A DNA stretch of 64,000 nucleotides, taken from Rhodeus uyekii. Taxonomy: Eukaryota; Chordata; Actinopteri; Cypriniformes; Acheilognathidae. The translations under genes were made by a program, and so were the position numbers. Under the pieces are notes generated by a model. The model searched no databases. It had not been told where the DNA came from and was given only the letters and a program-made list of their open reading frames with translations. The stretch is from NCBI GenBank assembly GCA_037043235.1, contig JAWRVZ010000039.1, forward strand, positions 2,497,001-2,561,000, read 5' to 3'. Every line of letters begins with the position of its first letter. The stretch's first letter is position 1. Below, one piece after another: positions 20,371 to 40,079 of the stretch.

Positions 20371-21994
20371 ACTGATGTACAAAATAAATACACAGTATCA
20401 CGGGTTTAAATTATGTAAATCCAAATATTGTAGTTCCTCTTGTAAACATTTTTGTAATGAAAAATGAACAAAAACAAAACTGATGGATGGATCAAAGCTC
20501 ATAGTGAAGCGTGTGAGTCTTTGTTATAGGTCTGATTCAGTTGTTAATGTACGCTTATCTAAAGATAAATGCACATTCTGAATTATTGATTCAAAATCCC
20601 ATTCAAAACTAAACAAACACAATCCCACATTATTATGAAAGTCCAATTGATATGAGAAAGCATGAAAAAACATAATTTCTTCCTCTGAAGGGAGTGTCAA
20701 CACTGAGATAGCTTTCATGATCAAAACTGACACTGAGAAGGCTAAAGAGGCAATTATGTGGGAAAACCAATAAGGGGTGGTCCCTTTACACAAGAGTGGG
20801 TTACAACAGCGATTGTGGTGTTTTTGAATGTTTTTCCCCCCCAGCTAAATGCATTTTTTACTGTCATTTTGAACGGTTTAAATGACAACATATTGCCATT
20901 GCAGTTCTGCCTATACCATTTGTTCATTTACATTGCACAATTGCAGACAATCCGCTGCTGAGATCCTGAGTGATGTTACATTCAGGATGCGGCAAGGTTC
21001 AAGCACTCTTTCTTCCGTCTTTTCTCTTATATATCTTTCTGATTTATGTAACAGTCAAGGCAGTGCAAATTGACCAGTGTGATGTGTTTTTATCATTTAG
21101 CCAGGCACTTATAAAACTTTGATACGATAAATATAGTCATTAAATCTGTCATCTCTAGGATAACATTCCAAACCTGGAATCTTTTTTTCTCTTTTTGTCC
21201 ATAAAATGAAAGTCAGTGTCCAGTGTTGTTTTGGATCCCATAGACTGTCAGTGCATGAAAAAAAGAACTGTCAGTTTAAAATATACTTTGTCCCATCCAT
21301 CTCAAAGCCATAACTACAAAATAACTTATCATATCATTAAGATGGCAACAATAAGTTAATTTGTCATGAAGTGCAAATTATTTTCATCCATTTCCTCATT
21401 ATGGGCTTTAATATATTTCCTGCTGACCTCAGACGAATTCAAAACCTGCTAAATATGGAACAAAAAGTAACTGCTCACCCTTTTTTCATAATTTGCAGAG
21501 ACAGTATGTACTACAAGCCGTTCTGTTGTGATATTTTATGAAACGCTCTCACCTCCCCATGTCCACTTATTGAGCTGATACTGCGTATGTTTCTGTATGT
21601 ATTCTTGGACATTGTTCAAGGGAAACAGTAGGGAGGGAGGAGACTTCTGTCCTAGTTAGTCAAGTCACATCTAGAGTTCAAACACAGGCTTTTTCAGGGC
21701 CGCTGAGCGAACGATCACCCATAAATAAAGGATAGACTTTACACAGTGTACCATGCAGCGCAAGGCCACAGCCCTGAGCTTTCTAGTGAATGCTTTTGCT
21801 CAGGTGTACCAATAAAAAATTGATTTTTCATGCCCAAAACTTGTGGCACATGCTGTGCAATCTGTTTGATGTGATAAAGACACACCCCGGGATAGAAAAC
21901 ATGTGACTTAAAAACTAAAATAAAATGCTGGAATTCTTTCATAAAAAGTCTCTTGTCTTTGGTTCTAGAGTCTCAGCTTGGCTTCAACCATCTG

Positions 21995-29839
<7,845 letters not shown>

Positions 29840-30910
29840 GAGAGAACTCACTTCAATGGAGCTGAAGGGATGGAAATAATACCTCATCTGCAGTGGACAC
29901 ACTGTAAAACGTTATTTAAAGAATCAAAATCAGATCTCATGTGGACTATGGCCTCGGGGCTACATCTCTTGCATTTCACTGAGATTAAAAGGAATGTATA
30001 TAAATTGTCTGTATTATAAAAATGATTTGTTCCAAGATCACATCGCCGAAAAAAGAAAAGAAAAATGCATATAAAAACCCTGGGGAGAGATTTTTTTTTA
30101 AGCAGTATCTTCAGCACAGACAAAAAAATCTTGTTTGGAATACTACTTCAAGCAATGCCTTTGCTTACCTGTTTGTCAGTATTATTTTTCCTGATTTGAT
30201 TATTTGCTAAAAACCTAAATGCAGCTGCAGTAGGTGGACATTTTAAAACATGGTATTACATGCAGTACTGTGATTCAAACAGATGCTTTGTAGTAGCTAA
30301 TAGGCCATGCATTGCATGGAGGTTGTATTTTTTTCTTTTGAAAAGCGTATGTATGCCAGTCACGTCTGCATCATTATGTCCCACATTTATAATATGTTTG
30401 TTAGATGTTCTCTCAGCAACTAACAGCAAGCAGAAACCTTAATACATTCACTCAAGCCAAACTGTAATTTCTGTACAAATATCAAAGGATTTGTGCCACA
30501 CCTACAGCAAAGTGGATTTAAAAGCAGAGTATATCATTTCAGTAAAATGCTGAGATTTTAAAACATAACAACCTTGACCGTCGTCTTTCAACCTTCCCGA
30601 AGGAAACACTAACCATTTCAGTTCATTTTTTGGCCTCATAAATAATACTGGCGGATCTAAAGGAGAGAATGAGGATGAACTGCATGCAGTCCCTGAGGAT
30701 TTGTTTGTGTGGATAGACACAATGATAGCGAGTGTCAGCAAAATGAGTGTAAATTTAATTTAAGGTTTCATTTGACTATTTATTATATTTATATACAGTA
30801 CGTAGCTTTTCATGCTTTATATGACACACCTTGAATGTGATGGGCCTGCCGTTGCAATGTAATGCATGTTCTCATGAAATGTATGTTGCAAAATGATATA
30901 GGCTTATATG

Positions 30911-30916
30911 AATAAA
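30911..30916 (+). terminator. Candidate polyadenylation signal of drd2
   Basis: A canonical AATAAA lies 1072 bp after the drd2 stop codon, the first such hexamer in a non-coding, AT-rich 3' stretch. It would give a 3' UTR of about 1.1 kb. Cleavage itself cannot be seen. Confidence 0.55.
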
Positions 30917-30939
30917 GTAATTGTGCACTGGCGGTTTAC

Positions 30940-33900
30940 AGATCTTTTAGTCATATGACTACTAGTTAATATCTGCTATAGAGTATCAAAATCTTTGTTT
31001 GCTCATCATCGTAAACCTTGTGATAGCTCTGAGAGAGACTTTCCTGCTAACTTTATAGCGTTAAAGAACACTGGAGCCTAAAAAAAAGTTCCTCTCTTGC
31101 CTGGGGGTTGACTCAAATGATGTGGCACAGAAAGTTTTTATATGAACGCATGTTCTGTGGACTACACAGTGACTTTAGCCCCATGGCAACCATCTGTGGA
31201 CACAGCTGATGATCAACACACTTCTTTTTGTTGTCTATGCACACACTACTACACTGCTAAACTCAGGTTACTCACTACACACTTTGTGTAGTTCAGATGC
31301 ACATCTTGTTAGATATATAATCACAATTTGTTCTCCGCTCTAGCACTTCAATCATTCCCTGTGTGTATTAAGAATTGAACCTGCAACCTTCGGGTTACCA
31401 GTCTGACTCTGTGGCCAATGTCCTCTGATTATGCCATTTTTAACAAAATACGAGGGATCATACAAAATGCATAATAATTTTTATTTAGTACTGTCCTGAA
31501 TAATATATTTTACATAAAACATGTTTGTAGTATATTACATAAGTCTTAATACTGTGTGTCATTACCTGGATGTTCCGGTACTGTTTGTTGTTTTGAGATG
31601 GTTGTTCTTGAGTCCAATGCCCAATGTTCTTCCCTGGGGGGGAAAACTTTTTGAATTTGAAGAGCAAAGTAAACTTGACTTTATTTTGTCCTCTGCCGGG
31701 AAACATGTGTCTTCTGTAGCCTCCGAAGGGCAGTACTAATATTGAAACAGAATAAGAAAATGTTTAATATCTTCATCCTGTTCAAAAGTTTTCATCCTCC
31801 GGCTCTTAATGCATTATCTTGCATCCTTCTGGAGCATCAGTGAATGTTTCAACCTTTTTTTTAACTTGTGTTTGAGTCGCTCAATTGTCCTCAGTGTGAA
31901 AAGATAGATCTCAGAATCATTCAATCCCTGCTGGAAAGGGTTCAAATATGCAAAAGATAGAAAACTGGAGAATTTACAGGACCTGAAGGATTTTCTGGCA
32001 ATTTAGTGGCTCAGGATGTACAAGGGACTGTGTAAGGATATGTAAACTTTCTAACAGGTTGTTTTGATAAATTCAACTATCTTGTGGACTATATGTAAAT
32101 AATTTTCATGTAAAATATCTTATTCAGGATGGCAATAAATAAAATATACATGCATTTTGTATGATCCCTCTTATTTAGTTAAAATAATTAACATTTCATT
32201 TAACACTTCATTCAGCAGATTCTGCAAGGTGTGTGTAAATGTTTGAGAGCGACTGTATAATAGATATCTAATAAGAAATATTCCTGCAATTTTTTCCAAA
32301 GCCCTTGACCACCATGAGCCAAAAATATCCATTCCATTCTTAAAGAAGCTTCCACAAAGCCTTCTGAATGACTGTTAAAATCAATACTTTTTAGTTAAAT
32401 TACAAAAACTTTAAATATATACCAAAACTTTTGAATTAAGTGTAATCTTCTAACATATAACAAATGCATCACAAATACAATTTCAATGCAAGGTAGAGAG
32501 ACACGTTATAAATCATTATCCTGCATTGATTGTGAAAAACAAATTGCTGTCAGAACTCCCAGGGTCATCCGTATAGACATGTAATGAAGGCTTTAAAATG
32601 AGAATAAATCTGTGGTGCCTGACCCTCAACGACGGAGGTGTGTCGGGCAGTAGTCATCCATTGCACATTTCAAAATAAAATCATTTTTCAACACTTGCTT
32701 GCATTCCAATCACAAACGCGGATGGATGTTGACGTGCTGTGTATGAAGTCTGTGAATAATGATTTTGCTCTGACAAATGAGAAAAACCTGATTACTAAAC
32801 TTACTTTTCAATAGAAACAGATTAAGAACTTAAAAATTCTTCAAGCCTCATTAGCTGACTAAATTGCCTGTTAAAAATAGCTTCGGCTTGGTAAATTGCA
32901 CTAAATATTCCTGGATGGAAACGACGACATTCTGTGCAAGAAATGTCATGAATCTGGACAGTTTCTAATTAACTAAATTGCTCATTTAATACCCTGCAAT
33001 CAGGTCTACTTTTCTTGTAAATCAATGAAAAACAAACGCAAAGACAGGTTTCATAGTTAGACACGCCGTTCAATCAGCACTTAACAGGAAAGAGGAAAGG
33101 GGTCATGTGGGTGGGAAATAAAGTCATTTTGGTGACGGAAACGGTGACAGAAAGTAACAAGGTGAGGGTGAAAAATGAAAAATTGAAATGTAGTTATTCA
33201 CTTTACTAATTCAAGCATGTGCATCTTGTTTTGGACTCATTTGTCTCTGCGTCGAGTCATATTTTGAACGTTTCGGTTAGAGATGTTGGACTAAAAATGA
33301 CTTCAGAAGGCAAGTAGAGAGCAAGAGAGAGAAAGAGAGAGAGAAGGAGGGAGGGTGTGTGAGGACTCCCAAAGCGCTGAAGCTATAATCACTTGCTTGA
33401 CACGGTTACACCCCCCCTTCTATGAGCCCAACTAAAGAGAATTAAGCTGGACCAGCTGAGACACAGGCAGGTGCTGTGTTTGTTTTTCTGATGTGTTAAT
33501 AAGAGTGCTCCTCCTGCCCACTGGACCATACGCCACACACCCCGCCCCGTCAAACCACACAGTGCTGACTCATTTAACCCAGGCAATGCTGTCAGGAATT
33601 GCAAATAGAAGTCATTTGGCCACACAATTATGCAATTATTTGAGGAAATAGAATTGAACCAAGGCTCTCCTATCACTTCGGCTCAAAGTAAAACCTTGTT
33701 ATGATTTGAAAGCAATTTTGATTGACTAGAGCCATCACATTTACACTAAACACATTTCTACTGAAGCACTTTGCAGGAAAGTAGGTTATGTGTAATTACT
33801 TCAGTAGGGCAAGATGAGGGGAGATGCCCCCCTTAAAATAATGTGCATTTTCTTTTAAATAGTAACGTGCAGGACGATGGTGCATCAACCAATGAGTTAT

Positions 33901-35580
33901 AAAAAAAATTTTTGCTAATCTGCTAGTTTTCATGGCACAAAATGTCCCACTACTAGGGTATGATTGTTCACAATGCCACAGATCACTAATTCAGACACAC
34001 AAAATCTCACAAATATTAATAGTTATTGAACAAAAAAATTAGCAATTAGCAATTTCATGGCATCTAATGTTGGTCAAGAGAAAAAACTAAGGGTTCATCT
34101 TGCCCTAGTCATATAACTATAAAGTGCTTTCTAAAATAAATAAAGAATAATGTGTAAGTGAAGAAACAAATGTGATGTGCAACGAGCTGTGGAGAAACGC
34201 GATTATAAGCACTGAACTTGAAATTTTGACGGTTTGAGTTTTGTTATATTTAATAAGACATCTCAGCTTCAAATCCTCTTCATGTTAACGCAAAATTCAA
34301 ACAATAAATGCTATTTTGATCAGGGGCGGAGCTAGCAAAACAATGACAGTCAAATTTAAAAAATGTTTTGGAATAGATAAAAGTCAATTTCCAGCTGTTC
34401 TGGATTAAAACAACTCTATAAAAACTATGCAATTACAACTTGCAGCTAGCTAGTGATTATTTGGGTTGTGTCTGAAACAGAAAGTTTGATCATAACTCTT
34501 ATTTTGCTCAAAAGAAGAGTTATAGCCTATAGATTTCAAGCAAAATTTTCTGTTTAAATCAAACAGTCTGCGGCTATTGTCCGTATGAATTTATGATGTT
34601 TTAGAAAAACATTTCATTTTGACATTTTGTTAGAAGTTGCATTCAAAATACACATCAGAGAGAGCAAATTTGGTTGGGCATGACACTTCTGACAGTAAGC
34701 CAGCCCTCTGGATGTGATAAATGTCAAAAGCAATGATTTTGTTGTGCAAAATATGAGCCGCTGATGGGCAGACCTGGATGGAAGAATCTTTAGATTTAAA
34801 GGAATTCCAACAACAAGAAAATTAATATCAGATCTGAGGAGGGGGGAAGTGAATTTCATTATTTTGTTTGTCTAGGGGAAACTGTTTTAAACTTGGTCTT
34901 TTAAAAGAGATTGAGCGTCTTGTATAGGAATCTTGTCAAGGTTGTTTGAGGTGACGAGGAGGCATCCGTGTTGATATCAATGTCAACCTCCCTACAAAAC
35001 TCATGAAAATTGTCATATTTCAATGCTGAATAAACAACAGCGCCCCAAAATATGACAATGTGCACATCTCTAAGGAATTCTGAATCATTTATCTTCCACA
35101 GGGCTTTCACAAAGCCAGTTTCAATCAACATGATGAATAATCTGTAACCATCATTTCAAACTACCACAACATTTGGGAATGAACCCTGCATCAGCAGTTC
35201 ATTTGTTCACCAATACACTTCTAAAAAGATGATTCTGAGGTTTTTTTGGATGATGGATGGTATGAGGTAGAAGCAAAAGACTGTTGGATCTCTTGGAGTT
35301 TATTCAATGTTTTGAACTGCCTCTAAAGGTTCTTGCGACAACAACAAAATATCTGAGAGCATTTACTTTTGCCGTTGAATTTAACGATGTGTTCATAATT
35401 TCCTTGCCAGATGATTCCTTTGAAAGTCTTTGGTGAGTTTAACATTTAGCTCATGCTCATTAAAAGAATAATAGTAGATAACTTGCACTTCATGAAGAGC
35501 AAACGGTAGTCTGTTTCTCCCTTTTTCTAATCGCTGCAGTACTATTTTCTCAAGTAAGTGGTAATTGTTTTCCTGTAACA
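30940..35580. other. Intergenic between drd2 and ankk1, no gene recognised
   Basis: The stretch is AT-rich with short chance frames. A purine run (GA-rich, 33320-33357) and a tRNA-like SINE fragment near 31365-31425 are the only structures I can name. Confidence 0.4.
31365..31425 (-). repeat. tRNA-derived SINE-like fragment
   Basis: Read on the minus strand it contains GGTAACCCGAAGGTTGCAGG followed by TTCAATTC. This resembles the anticodon-to-T-arm half of a tRNA, including a B-box-like motif. The A box and acceptor stem are missing, so it is not a tRNA gene. Confidence 0.45.
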
Positions 35581-35583
35581 CTT

Positions 35584-35718
35584 GTTCCTGTCTATCTGGG
35601 TCTTCTTTGTCACTTCCTGTTGGTGAGGTCTTGGGAACACTTCCTGTTAGTCGTGTCAGCTGTGCACTTCCTGTCTGTAAGGTCATTGTTTCACTCCCTG
35701 CACCTGTCGTGTGATCGC
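35584..35718. repeat. 27-bp minisatellite, five degenerate units
   Basis: The motif CACTTCCTGT starts at 35611, 35638 and 35665, with a weaker copy (CACTCCCTG) at 35692 and a partial one at 35584. All are exactly 27 bp apart. On the minus strand the core reads ACAGGAAGTG, an ETS-factor consensus. Confidence 0.85.
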
Positions 35719-35935
35719 TCAATCGTTAGTCTACCCAGGTGTTTGTCATTCCCTTGTGTATTAAACACTCTCGCCGGTCTTCCAAGTTTATGTTCAGTTC
35801 TGTTCATGCACAGCGTGCTCTTTGATTTTGTATTTAAAGTGTTTTGTTTTCATTTATTATTATTATTAAAGTGATTTTGAGTTTGTATACCTGCTTCCTC
35901 ATTGTGACTCTCCACATCGCACACGATCCTCGCCG
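35719..35935 (+). repeat. Retroelement-like 3' end fragment
   Basis: CCCTTGTGTATTAAACACTC, then a TTATTATTATTAAAGTG run and GTGACTCTCCACATCGCACA, recall long-terminal-repeat ends common in fish genomes. There is no coding frame and no second repeat. The call is from resemblance only. Confidence 0.3.
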
Positions 35936-36139
35936 ATTTGTAAGTGGTGAATTTTTAAAACTCCAGCTGGCGCTCACTAGGCTATGCTATTCAGCCAAAC
36001 CTCGACACCTTAGTTGCGGGTGGTATTTGGGAGAGGGGCATTCTGATTCTGGAGATTATTTGATTGGATAAAAATGTGTAGTGGAGGATGAATTATTTGT
36101 TTTTTAAAGTATGTTTGCCTGGAAAGCAATTTTTTTTTT

Positions 36140-36656
36140 AAATGTATATGTTCAAAATGCAGCAGCAGGGTTTTTGAAATGTTGTTGAAAATTGTCTGCG
36201 TTAGTCTTCTCTTGATGGAACTACATTGGCTGCCAGTTAGTTACAGAATTGAGTTTAAAATCTTACTCCTTGTCTATAAATCCTTACATAGTTTAGCTCG
36301 GAGCTATTTGACAAATGTTATTTGGCTTTATATTCCCTCATGCAGTTTAAGATCTGAAGATCAAAACTTGCTACAAATCCCCAGAGTTCATCGAAAGTTT
36401 ACAGTAATAGAGCGTTCTCAGTGACTGGTCCTTCCCAATAACATTAGTGATGCTCCTACATTGTCCACATTCAGATCCAGCCTCAACTTATCTCTTTTCA
36501 TTGGCTTTTAATACTTTATAAATATGTGTTCTTATGCTGTTTGTACCTTCTTTTTTTGTGTGTGTGTATTAATATTTGAACTGTATTGTACAACACTTTG
36601 GTCCGCCTCACGACTGTTCTTAAATGTGCTATATAAATAAACTAAATTTGACCTTT
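36140..36656 (+). pseudogene. 5'-truncated LINE: reverse-transcriptase C-terminus and 3' tail
   Basis: Broken translation shows VQNAAAGFL, then LHWLPVSYRIEFKILLLVYK and SLRSEDQNLLQIPR. This order is typical of the C-terminal part of L2/Rex-type non-LTR retrotransposon ORF2. A small intact frame spans 36179-36424, but the whole has stops and frame breaks. It ends in GTGCTATATAAATAAACT, a LINE-like 3' terminus. Confidence 0.75.
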
Positions 36657-36659
36657 GTC

Positions 36660-38823
36660 AACTTTTAGGAGTGCATTAGAATAAAGATGACCTTAAAATA
36701 ACATAATGGACTGAAAGCCACAAAGCCATAATTTATGGGGTGGAAAATGCCACACAGTGTGTCCTCTTATTATAGCAATTATAATGTAAACAAACCCGTT
36801 TTAATGGTCTGAGTTATGGCAACAGATAATGTGTTGACAGTGAGTCCATGGTGTCATTCTCGGGATGAGAGTTCAGTGTATGCTGGGTTAATCGTAATCA
36901 ACCACTCATTAGTAGAGCTATCTACAGTACATGCTTGCCTGAAAGACCCAAAAGTAATGAAATGAAAGTCTGACAGAGCAATAATTGGTCACACTTCACT
37001 AGAAATCTTCTCTCTGAGACAGAACTGTATTTTTCTTTGGATGTGTATGAATTTGTTTTTTATCTAATTTGCTGTGGAGATTTAAACCTAATCCGTGTAT
37101 GATGCTTTTTTTTGCTATAGCAATAGTCCACAGGAAATAATTTTAGCTTTGGTAATATGAATGCTTTGAAGAAAAATGTTCTAGCTAACACATACATACA
37201 ATACTGAGCAGAATTATTTGTAAATTATTAATCTATGTAAAACATAAAACAAATTCTGTGTAAAATCTTTTTGCAGGAGACAAACGCCTGAGAACATGCT
37301 GTTTCATAAAAGAATATTATTTATTTTCATATTACTACACATCAATGAGGGTTGCATCAATCCATCGTTTTTATTTTTTTATTTTATTCAGGTTTTAATT
37401 AGATATTTAAAGTGACATGTACATCACAGTGGAGAACCACAGTCTGTGATAATGGTCTGTATATGTTCTGATTCCTTCACAAGGCATTGATGTTTTATTA
37501 ACATATTCACTTGAGAAAAAGTCAGAACCTGTGAAAAAATGCGATTCTGATGCTTGTTTCAAAAGCTCCAAAACCTCTCTGTGTCACTAAATAGTACGTG
37601 AAATAACTGAAATGAACATTGTAATTCAAGCTTTATTTTATGAACTGGTGGCATGCTGGTATTTAAATGGTATCATTTTATGACTGAAATGCGAAATGTA
37701 CTAATATTATGACTTAGTTTTTTTTTCCGCCCTTTGTATTTAGGGTAAAGCTGTCGAACGTGAGTGGAAGGCTGCTGGGAAGTGATAAGCATGTTGTCAG
37801 ACAGGTTGTTGTCTGTGAATGTAACATGCCATTAGAATACCACAAATGCTTGCCCCCCCCCCCCCCCCACACACACACACACATTTAACATTATTGTACA
37901 CGTGTATATGTTTGACAATGGTTGAATTCATACAAGCATGAATGAATTGAATCATGATAAATACATGATTATCATTTTGTGGTGGACACTCTTTCTTTTT
38001 TCACTGTGCTAAATCCAACATGGATTTAACATGCACTTTTTGACTATGTTTTACAGTATGTATGTATGTATGACTAGATTATATTTTGAAAAAATATAGG
38101 CGTTACACACCAGAACGGAGCCGGAATGCATGCGAGTTTGGTAGTTATTGCAATCTAGCTATTTAGTGAATGGTTCGCTATAGAAATTATTCACTCTTCC
38201 TTATATTGTTACAATCATGTGTTACTTTCTTCTGAGGCACATATGAGAAATTATTTTGAAATTCAATGAAATTGAGTGGTAACCAAAACTGTTTAATCAC
38301 CAAAATTCTTCTTTTGTGTTCTGAAAGTATATCATGCATGTTTGTAACAACATAAGGAATAAAATTGACAAATTGTTCATTTTTAGGTGGATTATCGCAT
38401 TATTCAACAACCCGTGCAAACTTAAATAACATCAACAGACAAGGAAATATCAGAGCAAGTTATTACGTTTTGATTAAAAATTACAAACAAACAAGGTTTC
38501 ACAGGAATAACATGCTGAATTATTCACTATAAATAAACTGATGCCAATTATGATTTCATGTTGACTTTCACTACATCCTGCTAGTCATAAAATCCTTCAT
38601 TCATAACACTTTCATTCTGAAAATGAGAAACACACCTGAGCTCACCCAAACTAAGGAGTTAAATTCAAAGAATCTAAATCAAAAACAAAGGCGAGTGTTT
38701 ATGAGCACAGGCTTTGCAGGAGGAAGGAAATCGATAACAGAAATCAATGCTGGGATCCTTCTAATGGTGGAGTTATCTGTCACCGAACACGGCTTGCTCT
38801 CCGCCAGAGTCTCAACCAGTGTG
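36660..38823. other. Intergenic and 3' flank of ankk1
   Basis: No gene was recognised. The stretch includes a poly-C plus (CA)n run at 37853-37881. The region immediately left of 38824 should hold the ankk1 3' UTR. Its poly(A) site is uncertain: TTTAAT at 38292-38297 would read ATTAAA on the minus strand. Confidence 0.4.
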
Positions 38824-40079
38824 CTAGCTGTCCAGTAGCTCTACAGCTTCTGTATTGTTGCACCGTTGAGCCAAGGTTAAGGCGGTATATCCTTTAGAGT
38901 CCTTTATACTCTGTTGTGCATTATTCATCAGCAGAGCTTTGATGATGGGGATGTTGCTGAGCTGGACGGCTAAATGCAATGGAGTTGACTGGCTGTTATT
39001 CTGTGCATTCACATTGGCTTTATGGGATATCAGCTGTAGCACACTAGGGAAGCAGCTACTATTACAGGCTAAGTGGAGGGGCATCCAGCCGTTATCCTCG
39101 GGCAGGTTAGGGTCAGCACCTGCTGTTAGCAGCACCGTCACCACCTCCTCCTGCCCATGATGGCAGGCAAGGTGCAGAGGCGTCCATCCGTCTTTCCCTT
39201 GGACGTTGACTGAGCCACGGTGCTCTTCCAACACAAGGATGGACTCTGGATGGCCTTTCAAGGCTGCTAGGTGCATGGCTGTCCAATTTTGATAGGTTCT
39301 GATGTTGGGATCAAGTCCTTTACTCAATAGGAGTCTACAAATACCCGTGTAACCCTTCAAAGCGGCAAAATGAAGGGGACTATAGCTTTGCTCATTGACT
39401 GTTTTCAGATCTGCTCCACTATTAACCAGCAAACGAACCACCCTGAAGTGCCCCTCGTCTGCCGCTAAGTGTAGCGAAGTAGACTGAAGATTATCTTGTT
39501 TGTTGACATCAGCTCCCTTTTTGAGCAAGAGCTTGGCAATGTCTACATGGCCATAAATGCAAGCCACTTGAAGTGGTGTACGTCCAGACCGGAGCTCCTG
39601 CTCATCCACGGCACTCAGACGCAGAAGCAAGATTCTCACAATGTTCTCGTAGCCATTCTGAGCAGCTAGATGCAAAGGCGTCCAGCCGTCCTTCTCTTTG
39701 GCATCGGCTCTCGCCTTATGGTCTAGCAAAAGGCGAGCGGCTCTGTCATCGCCAGTCTGTACGGCGAAATGCAGCGCAGTCCACTGGTCACTATCGCTGA
39801 GGTTGACGTCAGCTCCACGCTCTATCAGCAAACTGCAGATGTCGTAAAACTTGCGCAGAACTGCAACAATGAGTGGGGTGTAGCCTTTTACACTCTGGCA
39901 GTTCACAGAGGCTCCTAAATCCAGGACCATCCGCACACATTCTCTGTTCCCGCTTGCCACTGTGTGATGAAGGAGAGTATTGTTGTCTTGAAAGAGCATC
40001 AATACATGCTCTTTTTGCAGAACCTTCTTAAAGCTCTCAAAGTCTTTTCTTAAAAGCAGAGAGTGAATGCTAGAATCAT
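38824..40079 (-). CDS. ankk1: ankk1 last exon: ankyrin-repeat domain
   Basis: A single 1256-nt exon encodes residues 317-734. After a short linker come twelve ankyrin repeats of 33 residues, most with a clear TPLHLAA-type helix start (for example GWTPLHLAAQNG, GRTPLQVACIYG, QSTSLHLAADEG). The last is truncated at EAVELLDS. The stop is at 38824-38826. Placing all repeats in one exon matches the mammalian gene, where the final exon also carries the ankyrin region. The acceptor is TTACAG. Confidence 0.95.

Noticed and set aside
31365..31425. tRNA gene on the minus strand
   Set aside because: Only a T-arm-like half is present. No A box, acceptor stem or anticodon arm can be folded.
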